A stretch of DNA of 64,000 bases, from assembly GCA_013368445.1 (NCBI GenBank), contig JAACJO010000001.1:2542001-2606000 (forward strand), given 5' to 3'. Source of the DNA: Leucocoprinus leucothites (lineage: Eukaryota > Basidiomycota > Agaricomycetes > Agaricales > Agaricaceae). How positions within the stretch are numbered: the first letter of the stretch is position 1; each line of letters opens with the position of its first letter. Below are positions 12,710-23,935 of this stretch, piece by piece. The notes below the pieces were generated by a model that had not been told where the DNA came from, did no database searches, and saw nothing but the letters and a program-made list of their open reading frames with translations. The position numbers and the translations under genes were made by a program.

Positions 12710-13048
12710 TTTTTTTTGTTTTTTTTTGTTTTTTTTATTTATTCAGTGGACTCTGGAGGGGTCCAAATTTATAATGCAGTGTGCGATAGCAGTCTGCGCC
12801 CAACTATCTACTACAGGGAACCAATACTGCTACTGACTACACAAGAGTAAACAACTGGGAATATATGTAATGGTCCTGTCTGAGACAATACATGAATCGA
12901 CAACAGAAGGGGGCTAGGCATGTGACAAAATACAAAGAAAGAAACATATACCAATATCACTGCATCAAGTGGCAGGCCTTGGGGTTCATAGGGGCCCACC
13001 CAGCAACTAGTGATGGATGGGGAACGATGTATTGACACTAGGGAGCTC
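12710..13048 (-). mobile_element. family B element, copy B-1 (5'-truncated)
   Basis: Only the last ~340 bp of a B element are present: the 3' untranslated region, the terminal hairpin (12748-12764, two mismatches in the stem) and a T-rich run on the plus strand that is the complement of an interrupted poly(A) tail. Similarity to B-2's 3' UTR is direct. It is cut at 13048, where the 5' end of C-1 begins. Confidence 0.8.
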
Positions 13049-13131
13049 CATCCCTTCTTGTCCTCTTACCACCACCATCTCTTGAGTTGGTGTCTTAGTT
13101 TGAGCACAATACTACATTGTCTACACTAGTG

Positions 13132-14394
13132 AAACATGGGTAGGCAAAAGTCTAAAGCTATTAGTCACAAGATCATGAACATGGACCTCGACTCCGACAT
13201 CACATCCGGCGATGACGAGCTCAACACAATTGAAGAGGCCCCCAGACCCTCTACCTCCACCCAGCCCAGCCGCTCTATGGTGGAATTCAAGGCTCTGGCT
13301 GCCTCCATGAGGGCTGATGTTCAGTTGCTCTCACCTCTTCCCTCAGTGCCTGCTGATATTCTGTCGCTGGTGCCTACTACTCAGCCTCCAGTGACCTTAG
13401 GTCCTAAGGCCCCACTCATTGCTGGTGGTACCACATACTACCCAGTTCCCACTCCTCCCCTGATTGCACCATCCACCCCATCATCCTCTGCTGGGACCAT
13501 GCCTGGAGACAATGCTGCAGCCAAGCAGGCTTTTAATGGCCTCAAGAAGTTCTCGTGCTTCATGTGAGAACTCCCTAACAATTCTCTCCTTGATGAGGAC
13601 TATGCCAAGGTGTGTGCTAGCTATCTTGCTAGTGCTGTCTATGAATTTGAGATGAGCGGGCATGGGAGTGCATGCATTTCCATGGGTGAACAGTGGGCCA
13701 GCTGTGGCTGGACCACCTTTCACTCCTTCATGTAGGGCTTCACCTGGTTCAATGAGCTGGAAGTCTCCCCTAAAGACACACGCGTCATCCACAAGGTGAC
13801 CCATGGATTCGCTGACAAAGCAGAACCATGTGACATCGACATGGGCTCCCCCAAGACACCCAAGCAAACACCCAAGGCACTGCAGCCCGCTCTGGCCCAG
13901 CCCCCTGTACCGCCCAAGCAAGCACCCCCTAAGGCGCGTGCTAGTGGCCCCCCTCAAGCACCCATAAAGGTGCCCATCCCCACTTCTACTCCAGCACCTC
14001 ATCAGCACTCATTTGCAGAAGCCGCCCATTCCGGCGCTTTGGTACCACCTGTGTCACTCATCAAGCTGGCATAGGCAAACCCCTTCCTTGACCCTGATTG
14101 TGTTGCTGTGATGCATCAGGCTGCCACCACCACCACTGGCTCTGCCAAGAAGCCACGCATGACCACTGCTGGGCCCACCTGCCATCAATTGTTCCTTGAT
14201 TTCACTGGCAATACCAGTGAGATCACTTATCTCCATCACAAGGCCATGCACCTTCTCAATGACGCCCTCTCATGTGCCAAGTCTTCTTTGTGTGTTGAGA
14301 ATATCACCAAGGCATACAGCACTATTGCACTGTACACCTCCACCATATCCTCAGACTCCGACATCACTGTCATTGAGTCTGCTATTCCCTCCAT
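13132..14394 (+). pseudogene. C-1 ORF1-like gene, first part
   Basis: The reading starts near 13136 with MGRQKSK. It contains a Pro/Ser-rich segment, the conserved GGTTYYPVPTPP, a variable middle region, then IHKVTHG and CDIDMGSPK near 13790-13850, and the start of the RRM-like region. Stops occur at about 13565 and 13733 (both in FM*-type contexts where C-2 has Gln or sense) and near 14072. The reading is cut at 14394 by a solo LTR and resumes after 14958. The product resembles family A ORF1 in its C-terminal half, so RNA binding is the likely role. Confidence 0.75.
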
Positions 14395-14953
14395 TGTCAC
14401 GAGCCGGGCCTCAAGAATGGCTGACGGTTTGAACTTGGTAATATTTTCATGAAATCCTATCTGTTCTCGCATATCGGTTACTTCGGTTTTTATCGGTCTT
14501 TCACCTTTGGACTTATTCTGACATCTTCCATTTTATTAATTCATACTGCCTTGTTGAAATTTTCTGACAACTGTTTAATAGTAAATTTTCTATCTTCTAG
14601 CCTTGTAAAATTTGCGGACTCCACTTTGATTATTTCTCCGTTTACTACTCTGCTTGTTTTCCTTATCTGATCCTATATTCTACATTGTATATAAGTAGCA
14701 CGACTTTATACTTGGATGGGGCAGTCTGATAATCAACTTAGTGATACGCTATTTTCCTCTGCTCTCTGTTCATCCTCTGCTCTCTTATCTTGTCTGAAAT
14801 CCAGGTCAAGTGTCAGTAGTCGGCACAACACATAAGTTGAGGCCACAACCTGCTCCCATGTTCAACAACTGGTTCCTGCCTTACCTTTGTCCCACCTCTG
14901 TCCAACCAGTCCTAAATGTCAGCTCCCCACCCGTAGCATTTGCGTGCTTAACA
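14395..14953 (+). repeat. solo LTR 1 (559 bp)
   Basis: It begins TGTCACGAGC and ends GCTTAACA, and is flanked by the exact 5 bp duplication tccat (14390-14394 and 14954-14958) inside C-1's coding sequence. An inverted relative of exactly the same length lies at 31303-31861. No internal region is present, so it is the product of LTR-LTR recombination. It has TATATAAG at 14688-14695. Its sequence is unlike the LTR at 3824-4560, so it belongs to a different LTR retrotransposon family. Confidence 0.9.
14688..14695 (+). promoter_or_regulatory. TATA-like box in solo LTR 1
   Basis: TATATAAG in the 3' half of the LTR is a plausible core promoter of the parent retrotransposon. Motif evidence only. 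Confidence 0.4.
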
Positions 14954-16320
14954 TCCATCTTCACCACCACATTCAAGCTGAAGATGGGCCACCCCAGGTC
15001 AAGGTCTTTTTTTTTTTTTTTTTTTAAAAAAAATCAATGAATTTATATAGTGGTGCTTGATTGCAGTCCACTTTCAACTAAATAGTACAAACAGACAGTA
15101 CACTACGGCAAGCTGGGGTACATGAAGTGGTCAAAGACCACTTAAGACAAAGACTATATACAATTAGTCCAGCGAAATAGAGAAGACTCGAGAGAGACTA
15201 TGAAACGAGGTGTTATACACAGAGATCGGACTCAAAGGAAAAGAGAAGAGATGAAATGAAAGAATATAGTTCACCTTCATTTGGTTCAGCAGGCACAGGA
15301 GCTTGAGGCAGCAGTGGACCTGTGTTGTGATTGGTGAAGGCAAAAGCAGCCAGATTCTTTTTCAAGAACTTGACAAGGAACTTGTATTGAGGGAAGGCGC
15401 ATTGCACCCATTGAGTGTGAATGGGATAGAGGGGGCAATAGCACAAAATATGATGTCATGTTTCCAGGTGATGGCCACAACAACAGGATTTGGGCTCAAG
15501 GGGGAAGAACCTCTCATGATAAGCTCCAATTGGAGCATGGTTGAGAATAGCACAAGTCATGTGTGCATATAATGATGGCGACTCATTAGCTAGAGGAAGC
15601 CAGGTGCCCCCCTTAATGTAAGTGGGAATGAGGAACTTGCAGTTTTTCTTTGAGAGAAGGAAGCCATTGCTGTGGTACTTCTTTTTCCAAAATGTAGACT
15701 CCCATGATTTCTGGCAGTTGTTGGTGACTTTGCATTGCAAGAAGTCGAGAGTTGCACCCGTATGGGGAGGGGCATGGATACATGTAGTGGTTGCATTCTT
15801 GTGGACTTTTAGATGGGGCTTCCAACACCACTTGGATGGGATGTCCCAGAAGTCAATGGAGCGGGATGGTTTGGCTGTAAGCTAGTTGGATAGGAGTCAG
15901 CATACTTGGATAGATTGTGACTGACTTGAATGGATGGAAGGATTGACCGCCAGCTTGGCTGCTGGGAGACAGTTGGTGATGAGGATGATGTAATCGCACT
16001 GAAGGGAGATGGCTTTGGCAATGCCAATGTGAATGGAGTAGAGTTCAGCATCTGTTGAGGATGCCTGGCTGCTTGCCTGTTTGGCATGGGACACTTGTCA
16101 TCTGCTGCAATATAAATGTGCTGCCTAAACCACCTGAAGGGAACCTACAAGTGGAACAGAGGCATCAGTGACAACTGATATACAATTACGATCAGAAGAA
16201 GAAGAGGAGAAAACAGAATTGAGAGACAATACATGTTTGTACATTTCATGTTTGTCCGAATGGTTACAAGGATGAAAATGAATGGAATCAGAAAAGATGT
16301 CCATAAGGTGCGACCCAGGC

Positions 16321-16350
16321 CCCTCCTTGTCCTCTTACCACCACCATCGA
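16321..16350 (+). promoter_or_regulatory. conserved 5'-terminal motif of family B
   Basis: The first ~30 bp contain CCTCTTACCACCACCATC followed by a short TTGGTG that can pair with CACCA. The same block starts C-1 (13049-13075), B-6 (47654-47690) and, in slightly different form, all A copies with a 5' end. LINEs usually carry an internal promoter here; that role is inferred. Confidence 0.55.
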
Positions 16351-16399
16351 AAGTTGGTGTTTGTTCTGAGGCATTCTTACATTGTCTATCTACATTCCT

Positions 16400-18304
16400 A
16401 TGGGTAGGCACAAGTCTAAAGCTACCACAAACCAGTTTGCCACATTCAAATCCAAGTCCGCTGTCTCTGATGACAAGCTCAACATCACCGAGATGGCCAA
16501 AGATGACCACCTCGACCCCTACAACAACCCACTCAACGTGCGTGGGTTCTTCAGCCCCCCCCAGGCTGATGTTTCATCACCTGGCCCCTCCCAACTGACA
16601 GCCAACGTTCCGTCACCGTCGGTTGCTCCCCCAGTGGCTGACGTTTCATTGCCACTCAAGCCCTTTACAGCCAGTGGAACCACCTTCTACCCTGTCAACA
16701 CTCCCCCTGTCGTGCCCGAATCAGTGACCTCCTCCAAGGGAAAGAAGAAGGAGCTCACCCTGAAGCGCACTCTCACCAATCTCCAGACCTTCCTCAAGTG
16801 GTTAGAGGACTGCTCCGATTCTCACTCCTCTATTGCAGAGGAAGATGCCTCCACGGCCATCACATGCCTTGCTAAGGCAGCCATCATCATCATCAACAAT
16901 CTAGAACTTGACAGTGCCCCCCTCACCTTGCACTCGCTCAGCTCTCACAGGCTGAATGATTTTGGGGATGTAATGTATGACCTCAGGCTCAAGTGTGGAA
17001 TGCCTGCAGCTGGCCCTAGAGCAATACACATTGTCCACAAGGTGACCCATGGATCTGCTGACTCAGCAGGTCCATGTGACATCGACATGGGCTGCCCTAA
17101 GGCGCCCACTTTACTGCCCCCAGATTGTCGGCCTACCCTGGCCCATCCCTCCTTACTGCCCAAGCTGGTGCCTGCAAAGGTCTGTGCTAGTGGCAAAGTG
17201 CCCATTCAAGTGCCCCCTGCTCCTAAGGTTAGGTCTGATGGCCAAGCCTGGTGAGCGCTCATCCCACCCTCGGCAGCTAAGAAGTCGTTTGCTGAGGTTG
17301 CCCATACCCTGGCATCTGCAGCAGCACTTATCAAGCTAGCCCAGTTCTACCCCACCCTTGAGCCTGACCGCATTGCTGCAATGCATCAGGCTGCCCTCAC
17401 TGATGCACCTTCTGCAAAAAAGCCCCGCATGACCATGTCGGGCCCCACCCAATGCCAACTCTTCCTCGATTTCACTGGTAATGCCGGTGATATCACATAC
17501 CTCCACCACAAGGCCATGCACCTTCTGAACAACTCCCTCACTTGTGCAAAGAGTTCACTTTGCGTTGAGAACATTGCCCAAGCATATAACACTATCTCGT
17601 TGTACACCAACTCTGTTGCCACTGATGCAGATGCATTGGTGATCAAATCCTCCCTCTCTTCAGCCTTTACAGCCCTGTTTGAGCTGAAGACCAAATGCCC
17701 CAGGTCCAGGTCTTACCTTAAGATCCTGGATGTCCCTTACTATATGAGTAGTATTTGCACCACCCTGCAACATGTCTCTGACTGTATGCATTTGTCTCCC
17801 TTCAAGGAGATTTTCGCTGACATCTCCTCTGTGCGCATCATGTGCAACTCCACCAAAGCCAACACCACCACCGTTTGGGTCAACCTTTGGGATTCTCAGT
17901 CCGGCACCAATGCTAAGCGCCTGGTTGGCAAATACCTCAACTTCGATGGCATGCAGACTATGATCAAGGCTGCATGCACTCACCCTAGGACCCCCCAGTG
18001 TCAACAATGCTGGCGTTGGGGCCACACTACCACCACCTGTCACAACTGTGCGCTCAGGTGCTCACATTGCAGTGGGCCACATCAGTCCAAGAATTACTGC
18101 ACCACCTCCTGCTGTAAGGGGTTGCCGAAGGCTAACCCCCCCATCCAGCCCACACCTGCTGGGGATCCCTGTCCCCATATCAAGTGCATCAATTGTGGCA
18201 AGGAACATGCTGCTATTGACTGCAAGTGTGTGTTCTGGCACCACCAGTTTGATTGGGATTGGCTGCAAAGTCATTCTGGTTCTGCTGGTTGGCTCTGGGC
18301 CTAG
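16400..18304 (+). pseudogene. B-2 ORF1-like zinc-knuckle protein (634 codons, one stop)
   Basis: One frame runs from ATG 16400 (MGRHKSK) to TAG 18302-18304 and is broken only by TGA at 17252-17254, where B-6 has CAA. In order: a basic start, a Pro/Ser-rich region, FYPVNTPP (about residue 100), a variable helical segment (about 120-215), VHKVTHGSADS and CDIDMG (about 217-235), a Pro-rich linker, a conserved ~120-residue block, an RRM-like part (YLKILDVPYYM, VWVNLWDSQSG), and three knuckles: CQQCWRWGHTTTTC, CSHCSGPHQSKNYC, CINCGKEHAAIDC. The C-terminal half is homologous to family A ORF1. RNA binding is inferred. It is the best-preserved ORF1-only reading here. Confidence 0.85.
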
Positions 18305-18592
18305 GGGAGCTCCCTAGTGCCAATGCATCATCCCCCATCCATTGCCGGTTGCCGGATGGGCTCCTACCAACCTCAAGGCCTGCCATTCCAGATGCAGTGA
18401 TATCAGTATATGTTTCATCTCTTTGTATTTCATCACATGTCTAGCCCCTTCTGCTGTTGTTTCATGTATTGTCTTGGACAGGACTTCTATATATATTCCC
18501 AGTTGTTTGCTCTTGTGTAGTTGGTAGTGGTATCGGTTCCCTGTAGTAGATAGTCAGGCGCAGACTGCTATTGTGCACCGCGTTATAAATTT

Positions 18593-18609
18593 GGACCCCT
18601 TAGGGGTCC
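18593..18609 (+). promoter_or_regulatory. 3'-terminal hairpin of family B
   Basis: GGACCCC-TTA-GGGGTCC forms a perfect 7 bp stem with a 3 nt loop about 8 bases before the poly(A). Equivalent stems occur at 35448-35464 (loop TCT), 35999-36015 (loop TTC), 56180-56196 (loop TTT, last pair lost) and degraded at 12748-12764. The loop varies while the stem persists, as expected for an RNA recognition element for an RT. That role is inferred. Confidence 0.65.
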
Positions 18610-21600
18610 ATTGACTAAAAAAAAAAAAAAAAAAAAGGTGCGACCCAGGCTTGGATTCAGGAGTGAAGGGAGAGAAGGAGTCAGAAAGATGAGGAAGAGA
18701 ATTATCTACATCAATAATAGGGCCTTTAGTTTTAGCTTTTTTGGCCAGAGTGAAAAGGTGAAGCAATTGGGGATGGGGGGAAGAATTAAGGGAGAAACGG
18801 TCTGATAAAAGAGAACATATCACATGATTTGAAGGTAAAGTAGAGACTTGATATGAAGAGTGAATAGCTAGTTTATGAAGATGAAGATGAATAGGGATAA
18901 GCCCAGCAATGCTTTCAACACTGCCAGATGGAGAAGTGCGGAAGGTGCCTGTGATCCAGAGAGCCATGTGTCTTTGCATAGAGGATAAGGACTTGAGAAG
19001 CACCTTGTTATGAGCACCCTCAAAGAACCATAGTCGATAGCCATATGTTGCTATGGGGATGATGCATGCCCTATACAGGAGTTGTTTTTGGAGAGGGAGA
19101 AGACCTCAGGTTGAGTTACCTAGCATACCTATAGCTTTCACTGTGGATAATGCTTTGGTAGAGTAGTATCAAACATGTTCTTGAAACAAGAGTTGATGGT
19201 CAAAGTAAAAACCAAGGTACTGCCAGAAGTATTTCGGATGTAGGAGAGGACCACCAATGTCAGATAGGTCGAGTGGGGGATTTGAATTGTTATGACGACG
19301 AGAGAAGTGAAAGATCTCAGATTTGTTGTGTTCAACAACTAGTCCAAGGTCAGTGCATATGGAGTTAATGATGGAGTATGCTGATTTGAGGGAAGAAATA
19401 GTGTCAGTGTAATTCTTTGCCTGAGATATACAAAGCCCGTCATCAACAAAAGATAAAAGGGAAGAGGGAATGGATTGTAGGCAAGCACATTGGTCAAACA
19501 TGAACATAAGAGGCACCAAATAGAGTGCTGAGAGTATTGGTGAAAGAGCTGACCCTTGCCCTACACCAACATCTGCATCATGAGCATCAGAAAGAAAGGT
19601 ATTCTACATAAATTTAGTCAATCAACCTGTGAGATAATGGGAGAAGAATTTAACGAGTTCTGGGGTGAACCCCTGGTGTCGCAGGATATTAGTAAGAATG
19701 TCGTGGTTAAGGGAGGGGAAGAATTGGGCAATGTCGAAGGCACAAACACTAGTGATCATACCTTTGGCCCATCCGGCCTGAATAATGTGAGTGAGGAAAA
19801 CTCCTGCATCTTCAGTGGAGTGTTGGATAACTCTGCCCATTTGATTCAGGTGAAGAGCACCTGAAGAAACTGCCTCAAATTGCATATGGCAAGCAATCAT
19901 CTTTTCAATAAGTTTGCCTAAAGTGTTTAGTAGAACAATAGGGCGAAATACTTTAGGAGTATCATAGGCCAGTTTGTTCAGCTTGGGGATGATGATGGAA
20001 ACCGAGTCTTTGAAGTGACTCGGCCAGTGAGAATGATATATGCAAGCATTAGCAATGAGTATAATGTTCTTGAGGCAACCATCATGGGCGATGATAGACT
20101 TTAGATGCCTCCAAGAAATATGATTGGGTCCAGGTGCTGAGGAGTTAGCACAAGATGACAAGGATTCATTGAGTTCAAGAGCAGAGAATTCCGCCCAAGA
20201 ATGAGGAGGGAGGGATTTCATTTCGTTCAAAATATGAGGACTTACCGTTCATCCCGATGCAGAATTGTATGATGAGTGAAGAGTGTTCCACAAGTCTGGA
20301 AGATCATTGCACAGGTGACCTTGATAGCAAATGCCCTCAATGGCAGGGAGTTTCTGTTGTTTGACCCATTCCATGAGATCCCAGGGTCATTTGTTGGTTG
20401 ATGCAATTTTGTGTATGCAGTTGTCAAAGAAAGAACATTTGGCGGCACGAGTAGCTGCTCTGAATGCTTGCCAGTCTCTTTGGTCTTTGGTTCTCCTGTA
20501 AGTAAGTAAAGTCTCAGAGCAGTGGGGGTTCCACCATTCTTTCGACCAGTTAGTGATCCATACATTTTTAGAGTTCGTGTTCCATGAATCAGAGAGTAAG
20601 CAGGAAATGGAGTTGGAGATAATGTCCAAACAAGAGGTGAAATGAATGTTTGAACAATCAATAGCTGCTAGGCACTCTGAGATCTGAGAAATGAAAGCAG
20701 TTTCTTCATTGCTGTCCTTTGGCAACACACATTTCCTATAATTAATATAATCCAGATGAATTGGGAGATCAATGAGTAGGGGAGCATGATCCGAAGGCAA
20801 TCTCAAATTTGTATCAACAATATGAGGGGTTGAGTTATTAGCACAGAAAATGAGGTCAATAATGGAATTATCATACTCTTCGATGGAAGAAAAATGTGTA
20901 GAGGAAAAAGCAGTTGGTAAAGACCTGGTTAGATTGAAGCAATCTGCTAACTCCATTAGAATTATGGTGGAACGAGGGAGGTGAGAAGCCAAAGGATCCC
21001 ATTCTGGTGAACAACAATTGAAGTCATCTCCCATATAGACAATATTGGGAATGTCAATAAAGTTTGTCAAGAGAAAATTTATTGCCAACGATGATGAGTC
21101 AGAATAGACATTGAGAAAATGAATATAATTACCCTGGTTGAATAATCCCAAGATTTGAATATCAAAGGATGGGTCTCATATGGGTCAGGCATCTGTGAAT
21201 GTAAGTCAAAGTACAGGGATGGGGGTCATTGGGCTTAGTAGGGTGAACCATACACAGCCACTCAGGATGGATAGGAGCACCTACGACATCATCCCCTTCA
21301 GAGTTAGTCATAGAAGGTGCTTTTTGGATGTGGTTCCACAGGGGTTCCTGTAGAAAAATGACGTCGAAGTCCAGCTTCTTGGACTCAAGAATGGTATCAA
21401 CCAGGACATAGGAGCATCCCACATTTTGTGAATAGATACAAACAGAAGAAATAATATTGTTCTTACCAGACATATTTAAATTGCAACTCTGCCACCAGAG
21501 CAATTGGAATTGGTGTGGACAGCACATGCAGTGCGTGACTCAGTGGCTTTGTTAGAGTACCAGGTCCTGTTGAACCTGTTTCTCCAGAATGGGCACTTAG

Positions 21601-21882
21601 TGTCATTAGCATGGTGATCATCTTTGCAGTTAAGACATTTGAAGTTTTTGATATAAGGACATGGGATGCCTTCAGGGGTGGCATCATGAGGAGGATTGGA
21701 TTTAGGGTTAGCCTTGCAACACCAGGCCATAGATCGATGGTTCTCAATGTGATGAGGGCCACCACAGATTTGACAGCAAGCACCAAGGGCATAACACGCA
21801 TGAGTGGGGTGACCCCACTGCCAGCAATTTCTGCACTGTGCAACACCAGGATGCATACTGGTAGCACAGATGGTGCCAATAT

Positions 21883-23935
21883 ATATATATATATATATTT
21901 AAAAAATCAATGATTTATTACGCGGTGCCCGGTTGCAGTCCGTGCTTGCCAACATAATACAGGGCCTAAGTACCGCTACCCAAGCCAAACACTACAGAGA
22001 TGAGAATAGATAAAGTCCTGTCCAAATATAGTACACTACTCAATGGCAAAGAAATGTGGCATAGTAACAAAGAAATGAAACTAAAGTCCAACTCACAGAC
22101 CTCTAACAGTAAGCTTACATGTATGTGTGGCCCTAGCAATGTACTGACAGGGTTGGAAGATGTGTTGAAGCAGGTACACGACCTACTACTGGGGCCTCCT
22201 ATTGTCCTCCTTGTGATGGCTAAGCCAGTCATGGTCAAACTGGTGGTGCCAGAATGGGCACTTTTGATCATCAGCTGCATGGTCGCCCTTGCAGTTGATA
22301 CATGAGATGTGGGGACAGGGCTCCCTGGCGGGTGTGGGCAGGATGGGAGGGTTTGCCTTCAGACTCCCCTTACAGCACGATGATGTAGAGCGATGATTCT
22401 CACTATGGTGAGGACCACTATACTGGGAACACCTGAGTGTGCAGTTGCAGCAGGTGGGGGTAGAGTGACCAAAGTGCCAGCAGTGCTGGCACTGAGGGAC
22501 ACCGGGGTGGGCATGGGTGGGCTTGATGATGGCCTGCATACTGTTAAAGTTGAGGTACTTGTTGAGGAGCTTCTTGGCACTGGCTCCTGACTGAGAATCC
22601 CATAGGTCAAACCAGACAGTAGCAGTGTTGGCCTTGGGGGAGTTGCGCATGATGTACACAGATGAGATGTCAGCGAAAGTGTCCTTGAATGGAGACAATT
22701 GCATGCAGTCAGTGATCTGAACTGGCATAATATGGACACTGTTCACATGGAAGGGGACATCAAGGATCTTGAGATAAGACCTCGACCTGGGGCGGCATGT
22801 CTTCAGCTCGAATGGGGTGGTGAAGACAGAGGGAATGGCAGACTTGACGACAGTGATGTCGGCATCTGAGGGTATGGCAGAGGTGTACAGCATGATAGTG
22901 CTGTATGCCTTGGTGATATTCTCAATGTGCAAAGAAGACTTGGCACATGAGAGGGCATCATTGAGAAGGCGCATGGCCTTGTGATGGAGATAAGTGATCT
23001 CACTGGCATCACCAGTGAAATCAAGGAACAATTGATGGCGGGTGGGCCCAGCAGTGGTCATGCACAGCTTTTTGGCAGAGCTAGCAGTGGTGGTGGCAGC
23101 CTAATGCATCACAGCAACACAATCAGGGTCGAGGGAGGGGTTTGTCTGTGCCAGCTTGATGAGCGACACAGGTGGCACTGAAGTGCCGGAATGGGTGGCT
23201 TCTGCAAACAAGTGCTGATGAGGCACTGGAGCAGAAGTGGGAATAGGCACCTTCATGGGTGCTTGAGGGGGGCCACTAGCACGCGCCATTCGCCCATGGA
23301 AATGCATGCACTCCCATGCCCACTCATCTCAAATTCATAGACAGCACCAGCAAGATAGCTAGCACATGCCTTGGTATAGTCCTCATCAAGGAGGGAATCA
23401 TCAGGGAGTTCTTGCATGAAGTATGAGAACTTCTTGAGGCCATTGAAAGCCCGCTTGGCTGCAGCATCATCTCTAGGCATGGTCCCAGCAGAGGATGACA
23501 GGGTGGATGGTGCAATCGGGGGAGGAGTGGGAACTGGGTAGTACATGGTACCACCAGCAATGAGTGGGGCCTTGGGACCTAAGGTCACCGGAGGCTGAGT
23601 AGTAGGCACCAGCAATGGAATGTCAGCAGGCACCGAGGGAAGAGGTGAGGGTGACTGAATGTCAGCCCTCATGGAGGTGGCCAGAGCCTTGAATTCTGCC
23701 ATTGAGCAGCCGGGCTAGGTGGAGGTGGAGGGCCTAGGGGCCTTTTCGATTGTATTGAGCTCGTCATCACTGGATGTGATGTTGGAGTTGAGGTCCATGT
23801 TCACAATCTCGCGACTAATAGCTTTAGACTTTCACCTACCCATGTTTCGCTAGTGTAGACAATGTAATATTGTACTCAAACTAAGACACCAACTCAAGAG
23901 ATGGTAGTGGTAAGAGGACAAGAAGGGATGGGATG
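21883..23935 (-). mobile_element. family C element, copy C-2
   Basis: The 3' tail at 21883-21900 is a (TA)n run instead of poly(A), followed by the family C 3' UTR; the 5' motif is at about 23880-23930. The flanking duplication is gatggtgccaatat (21869-21882) against gatggtgctgatat (23936-23949). The two differences sit on one CpG-derived pair (CA versus TG), so the original was gatggtgcCGatat. Length is 2.05 kb because about 240 bp are deleted inside ORF1. Confidence 0.88.
22186..23843 (-). pseudogene. C-2 ORF1-like gene with internal deletion
   Basis: It starts at ATG 23841-23843; the fourth codon is TGA where C-1 has CAA and B-6 has CGT. The long open stretch 22186-23061 covers the conserved block, RRM-like region and three knuckles (CQHCWHFGHSTPTC, CSQYSGPHHSENH, CINCKGDHAADDQKC). 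The second knuckle has lost a Cys (CSQY). Near 23290 the sequence jumps from SGHGSACISMGE to ASGPPQAP, removing the THGSAD/CDIDMGSPK part present in C-1 and shifting the frame. Confidence 0.8.

Larger units (their letters stand above)
16321..18634 (+). mobile_element. family B element, full-length copy B-2 (ORF1-only LINE-like)
   Basis: A complete 2.31 kb element is inserted in A-2. The duplication aaggtgcgacccaggc is found at 16305-16320 and 18635-18650 (14 bp without counting bases shared with the poly(A)). It has the 5'-terminal motif CCTCTTACCACCACCATC, one ORF (16400-18304), a ~300 bp 3' UTR, a terminal hairpin (18593-18609) and a ~20 nt poly(A). No endonuclease or RT is encoded. The poly(A) and long TSD show insertion by target-primed reverse transcription, so the enzyme must have come from elsewhere. 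Confidence 0.93.
15213..21473 (-). pseudogene. A-2 ORF2 relic, split by B-2
   Basis: It runs from ATG 21471-21473 to the stop at 15213. The endonuclease has FLQEPLWN near 21340 and DFNC near 21020; the RT has IIIPKLNK, FDIAQFFPSLNH near 19710 and FVDDGLC near 19435. RNase H lies at about 15950-16200, and the C-terminal CxC...H...C finger near 15470. B-2 interrupts the region just upstream of RNase H (16321-18650 including the duplication). Several stops and at least one shift are present, so it is dead. Confidence 0.8.

Noticed and set aside
17255..18304. B-2 second half as a separate gene
   Set aside because: It is in the same frame as 16400-17251 and is separated only by a TGA that is sense in relatives.
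21881..21900. (TA)n run as a replication origin
   Set aside because: It is exactly at the 3' end of element C-2 between its UTR and target duplication.
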